From positions 38,891 through 102,890 of the forward strand of contig JAJEHX010000010.1 in the NCBI GenBank assembly GCA_022823465.1: a DNA stretch of 64,000 nucleotides. The letters are read 5' to 3'. This DNA is from Candidatus Latescibacterota bacterium (lineage in GTDB: Bacteria > JAAXHH01). The position numbers and the translations under genes are program-made. This document shows positions 55,032 to 63,356 of the stretch, in pieces (positions within the stretch are counted from its first letter, which is position 1; the number at the start of each line of letters is the position of its first letter). Below the pieces are notes generated by a model. It ran no database searches. It was given only the letters and a program-made list of their open reading frames with translations, and was not told the origin of the DNA.

Positions 55032-56501
55032 TCATTCCTCGAAAGGATAGAGGGGCCGCCGCCGGTACCGGTAAGTGAACCGCCGCATGTCCGCCGTCGT
55101 GGCGCCGGGCGTGTCCACACGGATCAGGCGCTTGCTCACCGGGGCGTAGGCCGCCGTCGGCGCGTGCACGCCCTTGGCGATCAGCACCTGGAAACCGGCC
55201 GGGGCCAGGCCGAGGCTGGTCATCATGCCCAGGCTCACCGGCACGGTCCGCAACGACGTCAGGCTGACCGTCAGCCCTCCGTCCGTGGACACGACCGCCG
55301 TTTGGCCCATGTTGAAGGAAGTCCGGCCGCCATGACGCACGGCGGATTCGGCGAAGTGTCCCTCGTGGATGCCCTGCACCCGCACCTCGGCCCGGATGGG
55401 CGGACCGTGGCGGTCGTCTGTCTTGCCCCCCATGTCCAGCGTAAGCCGCCCGGCGATCCCCGCGGAAACGGCCTGCTCGACGGACTCGGGGTCGTACAGG
55501 CATAGGAAGGTCTTCGCGCCACCCCGGGCCAGCAGCTCATGGGCGATGAGCGTGCCGTCCGCGGCGGAGCCGCCCCCCACGTTGTCCCCCATGTCGAGCA
55601 GGCAGACGGGACCCTCGCATCCCAGGGCGGCATCCACGGCGTCGGGGATGGAAACGAACTCGCCGACGAACCGGTCCCGGCGCGCGACCAGGTACCCGGC
55701 GAGGTCGTCCGCGATGCGTTGGGCGAGCTCGGGATCGCCGTCCGTCACGGCGATGAAGGCCGAACCCATTTCCGGCACGTCCGCGTAAGGAAACCCGAGG
55801 ACGACGCTGTCGGACAGGACACCCGGCTCCTTCAGCCACGCATCCGCCTGTTCGTAGAGGGGCAGACAGGGCGGCGAGGACGTGTCCTGGCGCTCGATGC
55901 CGATGGCCACCGCCGGAAAGGCCGCCGCCTGCACGGGACGTATTTCTCCCTGCAATGTGCGGTTCATGAGCGACGCGGCCTCCAGGCCCCGCTGCTTCTG
56001 GTCCAGGTGCGGGTTGGTGCGGTAGGCGATGGTGGCATCGCAGGCCGAGATCATGCGCGGGGAGAGATTCGCGTGGGGATCGATGGTGCAGATGATCGGG
56101 AGGTCCGGACCGGCCTCCTGCCGCAACCGCGACAGCCAGTATCCGTCCAGATCGTGGTAGTCCGCCCCCTCGCCGGCATTGGCGCCGTGAGGAGCGACCA
56201 GCAGGCCGTCGAGCGGACCCGCGCCCGCGAGTTGGCCGAACATCATCTCGATCAACGCGTCACAGGTGTCCCGCGTAATCCGGCCGGACGGTGGGGTGGA
56301 CGCATAGAACAGCGGTACGGCGTCAATGCGGGCGGCGTCCAGACCCTCCAGAAAGCCGCTGATCTCGTGGAATCCGCCCCGGAAGTGGCTGGCTACGGCC
56401 TCGCCCGTGAGGATCCCGTCCCGCCGGAAGAGATCCAGGGTGGTCGGCGTGTGGCTGAACGTATTGGATTCGTGAATCAGCGAGAGGATGCCCACGCGCA
56501 C
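55032..56501 (-). CDS. M81 family metallopeptidase (MlrC-like)
   Basis: A 489-residue protein of the MlrC/M81 family. Characteristic parts are the start MRVGILSLIHESNTFS, APHGANAGEGADYHDLDGYW (about 131), CTIDPHANLSPRMI (about 160) and LLDMGDNVGGGSAADGTLIA (about 300), which together hold the zinc and active-site residues of the N-terminal DUF1485 and C-terminal MlrC domains. MlrC degrades the linear microcystin tetrapeptide, but most relatives act on unknown small peptides or amides. No mlrA or mlrB is near. It is followed upstream by msrA, 26 bp away on the same strand. Confidence 0.88.
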   Translation of the reverse strand: MRVGILSLIHESNTFSHTPTTLDLFRRDGILTGEAVASHFRGGFHEISGFLEGLDAARIDAVPLFYASTPPSGRITRDTCDALIEMMFGQLAGAGPLDGLLVAPHGANAGEGADYHDLDGYWLSRLRQEAGPDLPIICTIDPHANLSPRMISACDATIAYRTNPHLDQKQRGLEAASLMNRTLQGEIRPVQAAAFPAVAIGIERQDTSSPPCLPLYEQADAWLKEPGVLSDSVVLGFPYADVPEMGSAFIAVTDGDPELAQRIADDLAGYLVARRDRFVGEFVSIPDAVDAALGCEGPVCLLDMGDNVGGGSAADGTLIAHELLARGGAKTFLCLYDPESVEQAVSAGIAGRLTLDMGGKTDDRHGPPIRAEVRVQGIHEGHFAESAVRHGGRTSFNMGQTAVVSTDGGLTVSLTSLRTVPVSLGMMTSLGLAPAGFQVLIAKGVHAPTAAYAPVSKRLIRVDTPGATTADMRRFTYRYRRRPLYPFEE

Positions 56502-56527
56502 AGGTCGGCGCTCCTTTTACGTTTGGA

Positions 56528-57067
56528 TCACGACATCATGTGCTGGAAAGACTTCCTGAACTTGTCCACTTTGGGGTCGATGACCATGAAACAGTAAGGC
56601 TGCCGGGGGTTGTTGCGATAGTAGTCGTGATGGTACGCTTCGGCCTCGTAAAACACCTCGAGGGGTTCGATCTCCGTGACGATCGCGTCGCTCCAAAGAT
56701 CCGATGCGTCCGTTTCCGTCTTCGAACCTTCGGCCGCGCGGCGCTGTTCTTCGTCATGGTACAGGATGATCGAACGGTACTGCGTGCCCACATCCCCGCC
56801 CTGGCGGTTCAGCGTGGTCGGGTCGTGTATGCGCCAGAAGATGTGCAGCAGATCCGCGTAGCTGAGCACGGCCGGGTCGAAGGTGATTCGCACGACCTCG
56901 GCATGGCCCGTCGCGCCGGTGCATACGGACTTGTAATCCGGGTTGACGACGCTGCCGCCGGCATATCCGGACACCACGCTCGAGACACCTTTGACCTGCT
57001 GATAAATCGCTTCGAGACACCAGAAGCAACCGCCGCCCAGCGTTGCCGCCTGCGCCTGTCGTGTCAT
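56528..57067 (-). CDS. msrA: Peptide-methionine (S)-S-oxide reductase
   Basis: A 179-residue MsrA that repairs oxidised methionine. The catalytic Cys is in LGGGCFWCLEAIYQQVKGV (about 16), with SGYAGG and ATGHAEVVRITFDP following and the conserved YHDEEQ and FYEAEAYHHDYYRNNP blocks. It lacks an attached MsrB domain. GGAGGATG stands upstream of the ATG. It lies between the MlrC-like gene and a small membrane protein gene on the same strand. Confidence 0.95.
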   Translation of the reverse strand: MTRQAQAATLGGGCFWCLEAIYQQVKGVSSVVSGYAGGSVVNPDYKSVCTGATGHAEVVRITFDPAVLSYADLLHIFWRIHDPTTLNRQGGDVGTQYRSIILYHDEEQRRAAEGSKTETDASDLWSDAIVTEIEPLEVFYEAEAYHHDYYRNNPRQPYCFMVIDPKVDKFRKSFQHMMS

Positions 57068-57081
57068 GTCGCCATCCTCCT

Positions 57082-57285
57082 TCAGCCGCGCGGAGTTCGC
57101 GTTACGCGCGTGTAGGCAAAAACGAATATGGGTATCGCGAGGGCCAGGAAAATCCAGATCAGCACCCGGTCGTCCTCGATGAAACCGGTCATGGCCAGCA
57201 GCGTACTGACGCCTGCCGCGGGGATAGCCGCCGTGAAGGCGGATATGGCCAGGCAGAACAGTAGATTCTTGATCAAGCGTTTCAT
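57082..57285 (-). CDS. Small two-helix membrane protein
   Basis: A 67-residue protein with two hydrophobic helices (LLFCLAISAFTAAIPAAGVS and VLIWIFLALAIPIFVFAY) joined by a short acidic loop, and a basic C-terminus. Its ATG overlaps the stop of the amidohydrolase gene (ATGA), so the two are translated together. No family recognised. Confidence 0.7.
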   Translation of the reverse strand: MKRLIKNLLFCLAISAFTAAIPAAGVSTLLAMTGFIEDDRVLIWIFLALAIPIFVFAYTRVTRTPRG

Positions 57286-58589
57286 GAAACCGGCCGATTC
57301 ACGTGTTTGCCGTCGACGTAATCCATCAGATCCCGGGTGACCGCGCCGTCCGGTTCCCGGTCGAAGGTCGCCCTGAAGTCACGCATCAGGCCGGTCTGAT
57401 CGAACCGCCGGCCTTCGCGCACGGTGCACGATACGTTTTCGATATCTTCTATCCGTTCGAGAGGATTCCCCCGGACCGCCACGAAATCGGCCCGCAGCCC
57501 CGGCCTGATCGAACCGGCCCTGTCATCGATGCCCAGCACCCGGGCGTTGATCGAAGTAGCCGACCGGAGCGCGTCCACGGCCGGGAGACCGGCGTCCGTG
57601 TACATGGCCAATTCGTCGTGCACGCTCATCCCCGGCACGAGATGGGGGAAGGGCGTATCGGTGCCCAGCGCGACAGTCACGCCCCGTTGATGGGCCCTGC
57701 GCAGGAAACGCTTCAGGTGCACCATGGCGCCCTGGTACCGCCAGCGATGTTCCGCCGGTCCGAAACGGCTGAGGTACCGCTGCCATATGTCGAGATGGCG
57801 GGGGTGTACCCAGGCCCTCCGGGCGTCGTGGTGGAAAGGCCGGTCCAGGATGCGGCCGAGCCGGTCCCAAACCACCAGGGTCGGATCGATGATCACGTCC
57901 CGTTCCAGGAGCTGATCGATCATGAGATCGTCTTCCACCTCCGACGCCGCGCGCCAGGCTACGCCGCACCCGGCCAGATGCTCAAATTCATCGAGTCCGA
58001 GCCGTGCGGCGTCCTCGGCGGTCGTCGCCTGCAGATGGGCCACCACGAATTTACCCGATTCATGGGCGGCGTCAACGGCCGCTTTCAGCAGGGGAGGATC
58101 CACGCCGGCATACAGCTTGATCTGGTCCACGCCGGCTTCCACGTGCCTGCGCACCGACTCGACGATCTCTCCCGGGCTGCCGTGGGCGCGGCCCAACTTT
58201 GGCCAGTAGACCCTGGGGCCGTCGAGGAGATGGCCGCAGCACAGGATGGCAGGACCCGCTGCAAAGTCATTCGCGTGGCGCTCCCGTTCGCCGAGGATCC
58301 AGGCCAGATCGTTGCCCACGTCGCGGACCGTAGTTACCCCCGCGGCAAGGAAGGCCGGGCCCATGACGGAACTGTAATGGACGTGGGCATCCATCAGGCC
58401 CGGCAGGAGCGTGCAGTCCGGCAGGGGTACGGACGCCAGACCGGCGGGGACTTCGGCGACCGGCAGCACCGCGTCGATGAGACGGTCTTTCACCACCACC
58501 GCCACACCGGACCGGGGCTCATCGGAAACGCCGTCCCACACCCGTTCCGCGGCCAGGGCGTACGTGCTGTTCCTGTTGTCGTCGTCCAT
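57282..58589 (-). CDS. Amidohydrolase family protein (imidazolonepropionase/prolidase-like)
   Basis: A 435-residue metal-dependent hydrolase of the TIM-barrel amidohydrolase superfamily: MDAHVHYSSVMGPAFLAAGV (H-x-H, about 69), QIKLYAGVDPPLL (candidate bridging Lys, about 157), FVVAHLQATT and EFEHLAGCG (His ligands), and LGTDTPFPHL (Asp, about 313). It ends with ALRSATSINARVLGIDDRAG, the usual closing block. The substrate is unknown; relatives cleave dipeptides or cyclic amides. I start at ATG 58589 (MDDDNRNSTY); the frame runs further upstream into the putative promoter region. Confidence 0.85.
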   Translation of the reverse strand: MDDDNRNSTYALAAERVWDGVSDEPRSGVAVVVKDRLIDAVLPVAEVPAGLASVPLPDCTLLPGLMDAHVHYSSVMGPAFLAAGVTTVRDVGNDLAWILGERERHANDFAAGPAILCCGHLLDGPRVYWPKLGRAHGSPGEIVESVRRHVEAGVDQIKLYAGVDPPLLKAAVDAAHESGKFVVAHLQATTAEDAARLGLDEFEHLAGCGVAWRAASEVEDDLMIDQLLERDVIIDPTLVVWDRLGRILDRPFHHDARRAWVHPRHLDIWQRYLSRFGPAEHRWRYQGAMVHLKRFLRRAHQRGVTVALGTDTPFPHLVPGMSVHDELAMYTDAGLPAVDALRSATSINARVLGIDDRAGSIRPGLRADFVAVRGNPLERIEDIENVSCTVREGRRFDQTGLMRDFRATFDREPDGAVTRDLMDYVDGKHVNRPVS

Positions 58590-58691
58590 GCCGGATTCCC
58601 GGTTGTCTGTCTTCGACAGGGTTGCGAGGAAACGACCTTCCCGGCGATCTCCGTTACGCCATAAATCCCTTGCCCGGACCGCCTTCCGCCT

Positions 58692-58720
58692 TTTACTTGA
58701 TCCCATCGGTAATATCTAAT
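58692..58720 (+). promoter_or_regulatory. Putative promoter of the decarboxylase operon
   Basis: TTTACT, 17 bp, TCTAAT, with a short leader of about 20 nt that contains AAAGGG 5 nt before the ATG. A minus-strand candidate (TTGACA, 18 bp, GATATT, 58711-58740) overlaps it and could serve the amidohydrolase gene, so the two directions would compete. Confidence 0.5.
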
Positions 58721-58747
58721 GTCACCGTGGGTTCTGTCAAAGGGCTA

Positions 58748-59011
58748 ATGTCCATTCCCCTGTACATCGGCTGGCAACGCATCCTGGACGGCCAGGGCCT
58801 CGAGATCGCCTTCACCGGCATGTTCATCGTGTTTCTGGCCCTCGCCGCGATCAGCCTCTGCATTGCCCTGCTGCCGAAGACCGTGGCCGCATTCGGGGGC
58901 ACGCTCCCGGAAGGGCCGCACACTCCTACCGAACCGGAATCCCCGCACGACGACGAAGCCGTGGCAGCGGCAGTCGGATTCGCGCTCGACGAAAAAAACA
59001 ACAACCGGTAA
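58748..59011 (+). CDS. oadG: Sodium pump decarboxylase gamma subunit (OadG-like)
   Basis: A small protein of 87 residues with one N-terminal transmembrane helix (GMFIVFLALAAISLCIALLP) and a Pro/Glu-rich C-terminus, the layout of OadG. OadG assembles the membrane decarboxylase and binds its zinc. The start is ATG 58748 with AAAGGG upstream; the frame is open further to 58622 but that part is not protein-like. It lies 22 bp before the beta-subunit gene. Confidence 0.7.
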   Translation: MSIPLYIGWQRILDGQGLEIAFTGMFIVFLALAAISLCIALLPKTVAAFGGTLPEGPHTPTEPESPHDDEAVAAAVGFALDEKNNNR

Positions 59012-59033
59012 TCAGGCCATGCGGGCGGATTAA

Positions 59034-60164
59034 ATGACGATACTGTATGACTTTCTGTCGGCCTCCGGCCTGGCCGCGGCGACATGGGGTCACGGCGTGA
59101 TGATCCTGATCGGCGCGGTCATGATCATGCTTGCGATTACCCGCCGGTACGAGCCATTGCTGTTGGTGCCCATCGGTTTCGGGATCATGCTGGGCAACAT
59201 CCCCATGATGGAAGGGGACGGCCACGGCGTATACGATGAAGGAAGCGCGCTTTATTACATTTATTCCGGCGTCAGGGAAGGCGTCTTCCCACCCCTGATC
59301 TTCCTGGGGATCGGGGCCATGACCGATTTCTCCGCCATGCTGTCCAACCCGCGGCTCGTCCTCCTGGGCGCCGCGGCTCAGATCGGCATTTTCCTGACCC
59401 TGCTGGGCGCCATGGCCATCGGATTCACCCCGGCGGAATCGGGCGCCATCGCCATCATCGGCGGCGCGGACGGTCCCACGGCTATTTTCCTGTCATCGAA
59501 ACTGGCGCCTCACCTGCTGTCCATGATCGCCATCGCGTCCTATTCCTACATGGCCCTGGTTCCCATCATCCAGCCGCCCATCATGCGGCTGTTTACCACG
59601 CGGCAGGAGCGGCTCATCCGCATGGCGCCGCCCCGGACGGTTTCGCAGCGGGAGAAGATCATCTTCCCCATCGTCGCCTTTTTCGTCGCGGCGATGATCG
59701 CGCCGGATTCCATCGTGCTGGTGGGCATGCTCTTCTTCGGCAACCTGCTCAAGGAATGCGGCGTGACGGAGCGGCTTGCCAACACGGCCCGCACGTCGAT
59801 GATCGACATCGTCACCATCCTGCTGGGGTTTTCAGTCGGCGCCAGCACGCAGGCGGAGGCCTTTCTCTCGCTGGGATCGCTCTTTATATTTGCCCTGGGC
59901 GTGGTCTCCTTCTGCGTCGCGACGGCCGGCGGCGTGCTCTTCGCCAAGGGCATGAACCTGTTCACGAAAGACAAGATCAATCCGCTGATCGGCGCCGCGG
60001 GCGTCTCCGCCGTGCCCATGGCAGCCCGGGTGGCCCAGGTGGAAGCGCACCGCGAGGACCCGCAGAACTTCCTGTTGTTTCACGCCATGGCGCCCAACGT
60101 GGCGGGCGTCCTCGGATCCGCCATCGCGGCGGGCATACTCTGGTCGGTGCTGGTGGGCGGATAG
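59034..60164 (+). CDS. oadB: Sodium-translocating decarboxylase beta subunit
   Basis: A 376-residue polytopic membrane protein, close to the usual length of OadB/GcdB/MmdB. The signature GAIAIIGGADGPTAIFLSSK (about 144) carries the conserved Asp on the sodium path; YSYMALVPIIQPPIMRLF and the GFSVGAST stretch are also typical. It couples decarboxylation of a carboxybiotin to export of sodium ions. No other sodium pump is in the window. Confidence 0.93.
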   Translation: MTILYDFLSASGLAAATWGHGVMILIGAVMIMLAITRRYEPLLLVPIGFGIMLGNIPMMEGDGHGVYDEGSALYYIYSGVREGVFPPLIFLGIGAMTDFSAMLSNPRLVLLGAAAQIGIFLTLLGAMAIGFTPAESGAIAIIGGADGPTAIFLSSKLAPHLLSMIAIASYSYMALVPIIQPPIMRLFTTRQERLIRMAPPRTVSQREKIIFPIVAFFVAAMIAPDSIVLVGMLFFGNLLKECGVTERLANTARTSMIDIVTILLGFSVGASTQAEAFLSLGSLFIFALGVVSFCVATAGGVLFAKGMNLFTKDKINPLIGAAGVSAVPMAARVAQVEAHREDPQNFLLFHAMAPNVAGVLGSAIAAGILWSVLVGG

Positions 60165-60184
60165 ATGCGGCGATCAAGTTGATG

Positions 60185-60228
60185 GTTGATGCCGTGACAC
60201 GAATAAGTTGATACCGTGACACGTAGAT
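60185..60228. repeat. 2 x 22-bp tandem duplication
   Basis: Two adjacent 22-bp units, each beginning GTTGAT(G/A)CCGTGACACG, in the spacer between the beta and alpha subunit genes. A shorter GTTGATG half precedes them. Confidence 0.75.
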
Positions 60229-60232
60229 ACCG

Positions 60233-60254
60233 CTTAGATTAACCTTAGATTAAG
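60233..60254. repeat. 2 x 11-bp tandem duplication
   Basis: CTTAGATTAAC followed by CTTAGATTAAG, directly after the 22-bp pair and before the alpha-subunit leader. Confidence 0.7.
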
Positions 60255-60304
60255 TACGAATAGGGTTGCAGCGAGCACCATGTCCCCCAAACGAAGGAAC
60301 TGAT

Positions 60305-62116
60305 GTGAAAAAGAAAGTAAATTTCATGTGCACCACGTTCCGGGACGGATTTCAGTCCGTTTACGGCGCACGCGTATTCACCCGGGACTTCCTGCCCGCC
60401 GTGGAAGCGGCGCGTGACGCGGGCATCGATTATTTCGAGGCCGGCGGCGGCGCCCTGTTTCAGTCGCCCTATTTCTATTGCAACGAAGACGCCTTCGAAC
60501 GGATGGACGCCATCCGGGAAGCCGTGGGGCCCGACGCCAACCTGCAGACCCTGTCCCGGGGCGTCAACGTCGTGGGGCTGGATTCGCAGCCCAGCGACAT
60601 CATCCGCTTGCACGCGGAGTTGTTCAAGAAACACGGCATGACGACCATACGGAACTTCGACGCGCTGAACGACGTGGAGAACCTGGTGCATAGCGGGCGG
60701 TGCATCACGGAAGCCGGTCTCAGGCACCAGGTGTGCGTCACGGTCATGGAACTGCCGCCGGGATGTTCGGGCGCCCACGACGCGGCGTTCTACACGGAGA
60801 CCTTCAGGAAGATCCTCGACGCCGACATCCCCTTCGACTCGGTTTGCTTCAAGGACGCCTCGGGGACGGCCGTACCCTCCAAGGCGTACGAATCCGTCAA
60901 GGCCGCCCGGAAGCTGCTGCCCGAGGGGACCTGGATCCATTACCATACCCACGATACGTCCGGCATCGCCGTCGCGGCGTACCAGGCGGCCCTCGAAGCC
61001 GGCGCCGACGCCATCGACCTGGCCTTCGCGCCCGTATCGGGCGGCACCTCCCAGCCGGACATCCTCGTCATGTGGCACGCCCTGCGCGGCACGGATTACG
61101 ACCTGGACATCGATCCCGACGGCGTGCGGGAAGCGGCGGAGATCCTGAAGGAATGCATGGAGGACTACTTCCTGCCCCCGGAGGCCGTGGCCGTCGAACC
61201 CCTGCTCCCCTGGAGCCCCATGCCGGGCGGGGCCCTGACCGCCAACACCCAGATGCTTCGGGACAACGGGATCATGGACCGGTATCCCGCCATCATCAAG
61301 GCCATGAGCGAGGTCGTGGAGAAAGGCGGGTACGGCACGTCGGTCACGCCGGTGTCCCAGTTCTATTTTCAGCAGGCCTTCAACAACGTGATGATGGGCC
61401 CCTGGAAGAAGATCGCGGAAGACTACGGACGCATGGTCCTGGGTTATTTCGGCAGGACACCCGTGCCACCGGATCCGGTGGTCGTGAACATCGCCTCGGA
61501 ACAGCTTGGCCTGCCGCCCAACAGGCGTCCGGTACTGGAACTCAACGACAACGATCCGAAGAAAGGCGTAGAGGCGGCGCGCAGCGTACTGAAAGAAGCC
61601 GGCATCGAGGATACGGACGAGAACATCTTCATCGTCGCGGCATGCGGCGACCGGGGACTGGCTTTTCTGAAAGGCGAGGGGTTCATCGGGGTCCGCAAGA
61701 AAACCCCGTCGGACGTGGAGGATCTGCCGGAGGGCGGGCCACCTGCGACGGACGGACCCCGTGGATACCAGGTGACCGTCAACGGCAGGAGTTACGCGCT
61801 GCGCATAGAAGGCAAAACGGCGATCGTGAACGGCAAGGCCTATGACGTCGACCTGCAGCCCGATGAGTCCGAAGCCGCGACGGAGGCGGCGGAACGGGCC
61901 GGGACCACGCCGGTCATCGCCCCGATCCCCGGAAAAGTGCTCAAGGTGGCGGTCACCCCCGGGCAGACCGTCGAGGAGGGGGACGTCATTGTGGTCCTGG
62001 AAGCCATGAAGATGGAAATGCAGGTCACCGCCGACGTCAGCGGGACCGTGACCCATGTCTCCATCAACCCGGGCGTCCAGGTGATCGCCGGTCAGACGCT
62101 GGCCTACCTGGGTTGA
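60305..62116 (+). CDS. Biotin-carrying carboxytransferase/decarboxylase alpha subunit
   Basis: A 603-residue protein: HMGL-like carboxytransferase barrel (FMCTTFRDGFQSVYGARV at the start; Lys in VCFKDASGTAVP, about 192; HYHTHDTSGIAV, the metal-binding His pair, about 218), the conserved C-terminal domain of pyruvate/oxaloacetate carboxytransferases, and a biotinyl domain with VVLEAMKMEMQV (Lys near 570). With the beta and gamma subunits it should form a sodium-pumping oxaloacetate-type decarboxylase. The N-terminal motif FRDGFQS departs from the usual LRDAHQS, so the acyl substrate is uncertain. The start is GTG 60305, with AAGGA 6 nt upstream. Confidence 0.85.
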   Translation: MKKKVNFMCTTFRDGFQSVYGARVFTRDFLPAVEAARDAGIDYFEAGGGALFQSPYFYCNEDAFERMDAIREAVGPDANLQTLSRGVNVVGLDSQPSDIIRLHAELFKKHGMTTIRNFDALNDVENLVHSGRCITEAGLRHQVCVTVMELPPGCSGAHDAAFYTETFRKILDADIPFDSVCFKDASGTAVPSKAYESVKAARKLLPEGTWIHYHTHDTSGIAVAAYQAALEAGADAIDLAFAPVSGGTSQPDILVMWHALRGTDYDLDIDPDGVREAAEILKECMEDYFLPPEAVAVEPLLPWSPMPGGALTANTQMLRDNGIMDRYPAIIKAMSEVVEKGGYGTSVTPVSQFYFQQAFNNVMMGPWKKIAEDYGRMVLGYFGRTPVPPDPVVVNIASEQLGLPPNRRPVLELNDNDPKKGVEAARSVLKEAGIEDTDENIFIVAACGDRGLAFLKGEGFIGVRKKTPSDVEDLPEGGPPATDGPRGYQVTVNGRSYALRIEGKTAIVNGKAYDVDLQPDESEAATEAAERAGTTPVIAPIPGKVLKVAVTPGQTVEEGDVIVVLEAMKMEMQVTADVSGTVTHVSINPGVQVIAGQTLAYLG

Positions 62117-62151
62117 GGCCTGCCGAGGCGGGTCCAGGGCCGGAGCGTCGA

Positions 62152-63249
62152 ATGGCCGGATTCCCATTACACCGCAACCGGGTTGAAAAGCGCTTTCTGA
62201 ACGCGGCGCGCATGCTGCGCCGGACGATTGCCTGCAGCCTGTTGTTTTCTGCCCTTCCCGCCTTCTCCCAGACCCCGCACACTGGTCCCTTCATGCAGCG
62301 CGACCAGTTCCCCGTAAGGATGCTGTTCCTCGGTCTTCGTCCTGAGGCCGGAGACCTTCTGCCGCGGCGGTCGGTCCAGTGGGCCCTTCGATTGGACTAC
62401 GCCAATACTTACGCGAGCACCCTTCCCGTGGGCGATACCCTGATCGCCGATGACTATTACAGGGCCGCGCCGGCAGACGAATACCGGCTGTTCGTCGATA
62501 CGGAAACCCTGCGCGTGTCGGTGGACCTGGACTGGCGGATCTCGTCGCGGCTGCAGATAGGCGCGACTATGCCATTCCTAAAGCACGGAGGCGGCTTTCT
62601 GGACGGCGTGGTGGAAGGGTTTCACGGCTTGTTCAACCTGTCCAACGGGGGTCGTGAGTGGGCGCCGCAGAACGACTATGGCGTATTCGTCGTGCGGAAC
62701 CGCCGTTTCTGGATCAGGAGCGTGGAGTCCGCCGCCTTCCGGCCGGGAGACCTTGTGCTGCGGGCGAAGACGCCGCTGGACCGGGACGGGGAGTTCATTC
62801 TGTCCCTTGCCGGCGCCGTGAAGCTGTCCACGGGCGACCTGGAGACGCTGACCGGCAGCGGGGGAACGGATTTTCAGGCATCGATGTTCGCAACCTGGCG
62901 GCCGGAGCGGCACCTGGTGTTTCACGCCAACCTGGCTCACAGTCGGCTGGGCATGCCTTCCCGGGGCGAGGGATTTCCGTTGCGGTCCATCACGACGTTC
63001 CTGCTGGCTTTCGAATACCGGACCCAGGGCCGGCTGGCCGCGCTGGTCCAGTCACAGGTCAATATCGGTCCCTTTCCCGGAAGCAGGCTGGGGCCGCTGA
63101 ACCGTACGGCCATCGAGGCGACCGCCGGCGTGCGGTACGCCATGTCGGAGACCCTGTCGATCGATGTAGGGCTGACCGAGAACCTCAGCCAGTACCAGAA
63201 CACCCCCGATGTCGGCCTCCACGCCGGGATCGTGTGGAGGACGCCCTAG
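62152..63249 (+). CDS. DUF3187 family exported protein
   Basis: A DUF3187 protein of about 365 residues, probably an outer-membrane beta-barrel-like protein. After a basic N-terminus comes a signal segment (MLRRTIACSLLFSALPAFSQ), then MLFLGLRPEAGDLLPR and alternating strands with aromatic ends (VQWALRLDYANTY; IGATMPFLKHGGGFLDGVVE; FLLAFEYRTQGRLAAL) to a C-terminal LHAGIVWRTP. I start at ATG 62152, which has GGAG 6 nt upstream; ATG 62212 directly at the signal peptide is an alternative. It follows the alpha-subunit gene by 35 bp. Confidence 0.75.
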   Translation: MAGFPLHRNRVEKRFLNAARMLRRTIACSLLFSALPAFSQTPHTGPFMQRDQFPVRMLFLGLRPEAGDLLPRRSVQWALRLDYANTYASTLPVGDTLIADDYYRAAPADEYRLFVDTETLRVSVDLDWRISSRLQIGATMPFLKHGGGFLDGVVEGFHGLFNLSNGGREWAPQNDYGVFVVRNRRFWIRSVESAAFRPGDLVLRAKTPLDRDGEFILSLAGAVKLSTGDLETLTGSGGTDFQASMFATWRPERHLVFHANLAHSRLGMPSRGEGFPLRSITTFLLAFEYRTQGRLAALVQSQVNIGPFPGSRLGPLNRTAIEATAGVRYAMSETLSIDVGLTENLSQYQNTPDVGLHAGIVWRTP

Positions 63250-63356
63250 CGCCCGGTTCCTGAACGGCAGAGCATCCGTGAGCGTTTCCACTCAAACGCT
63301 CAATACATAACAGGCGCGGTACTCGGGCTGGTTTAAAAACGAAGGAAGAGTTCCCA

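Noticed and set aside
60245..62167. A 640-residue antisense frame opposite the biotin-carrying alpha subunit
   Set aside because: It is a G+C-driven shadow of an intact, clearly homologous gene; its product is His/Gly/Arg-rich with no domain.
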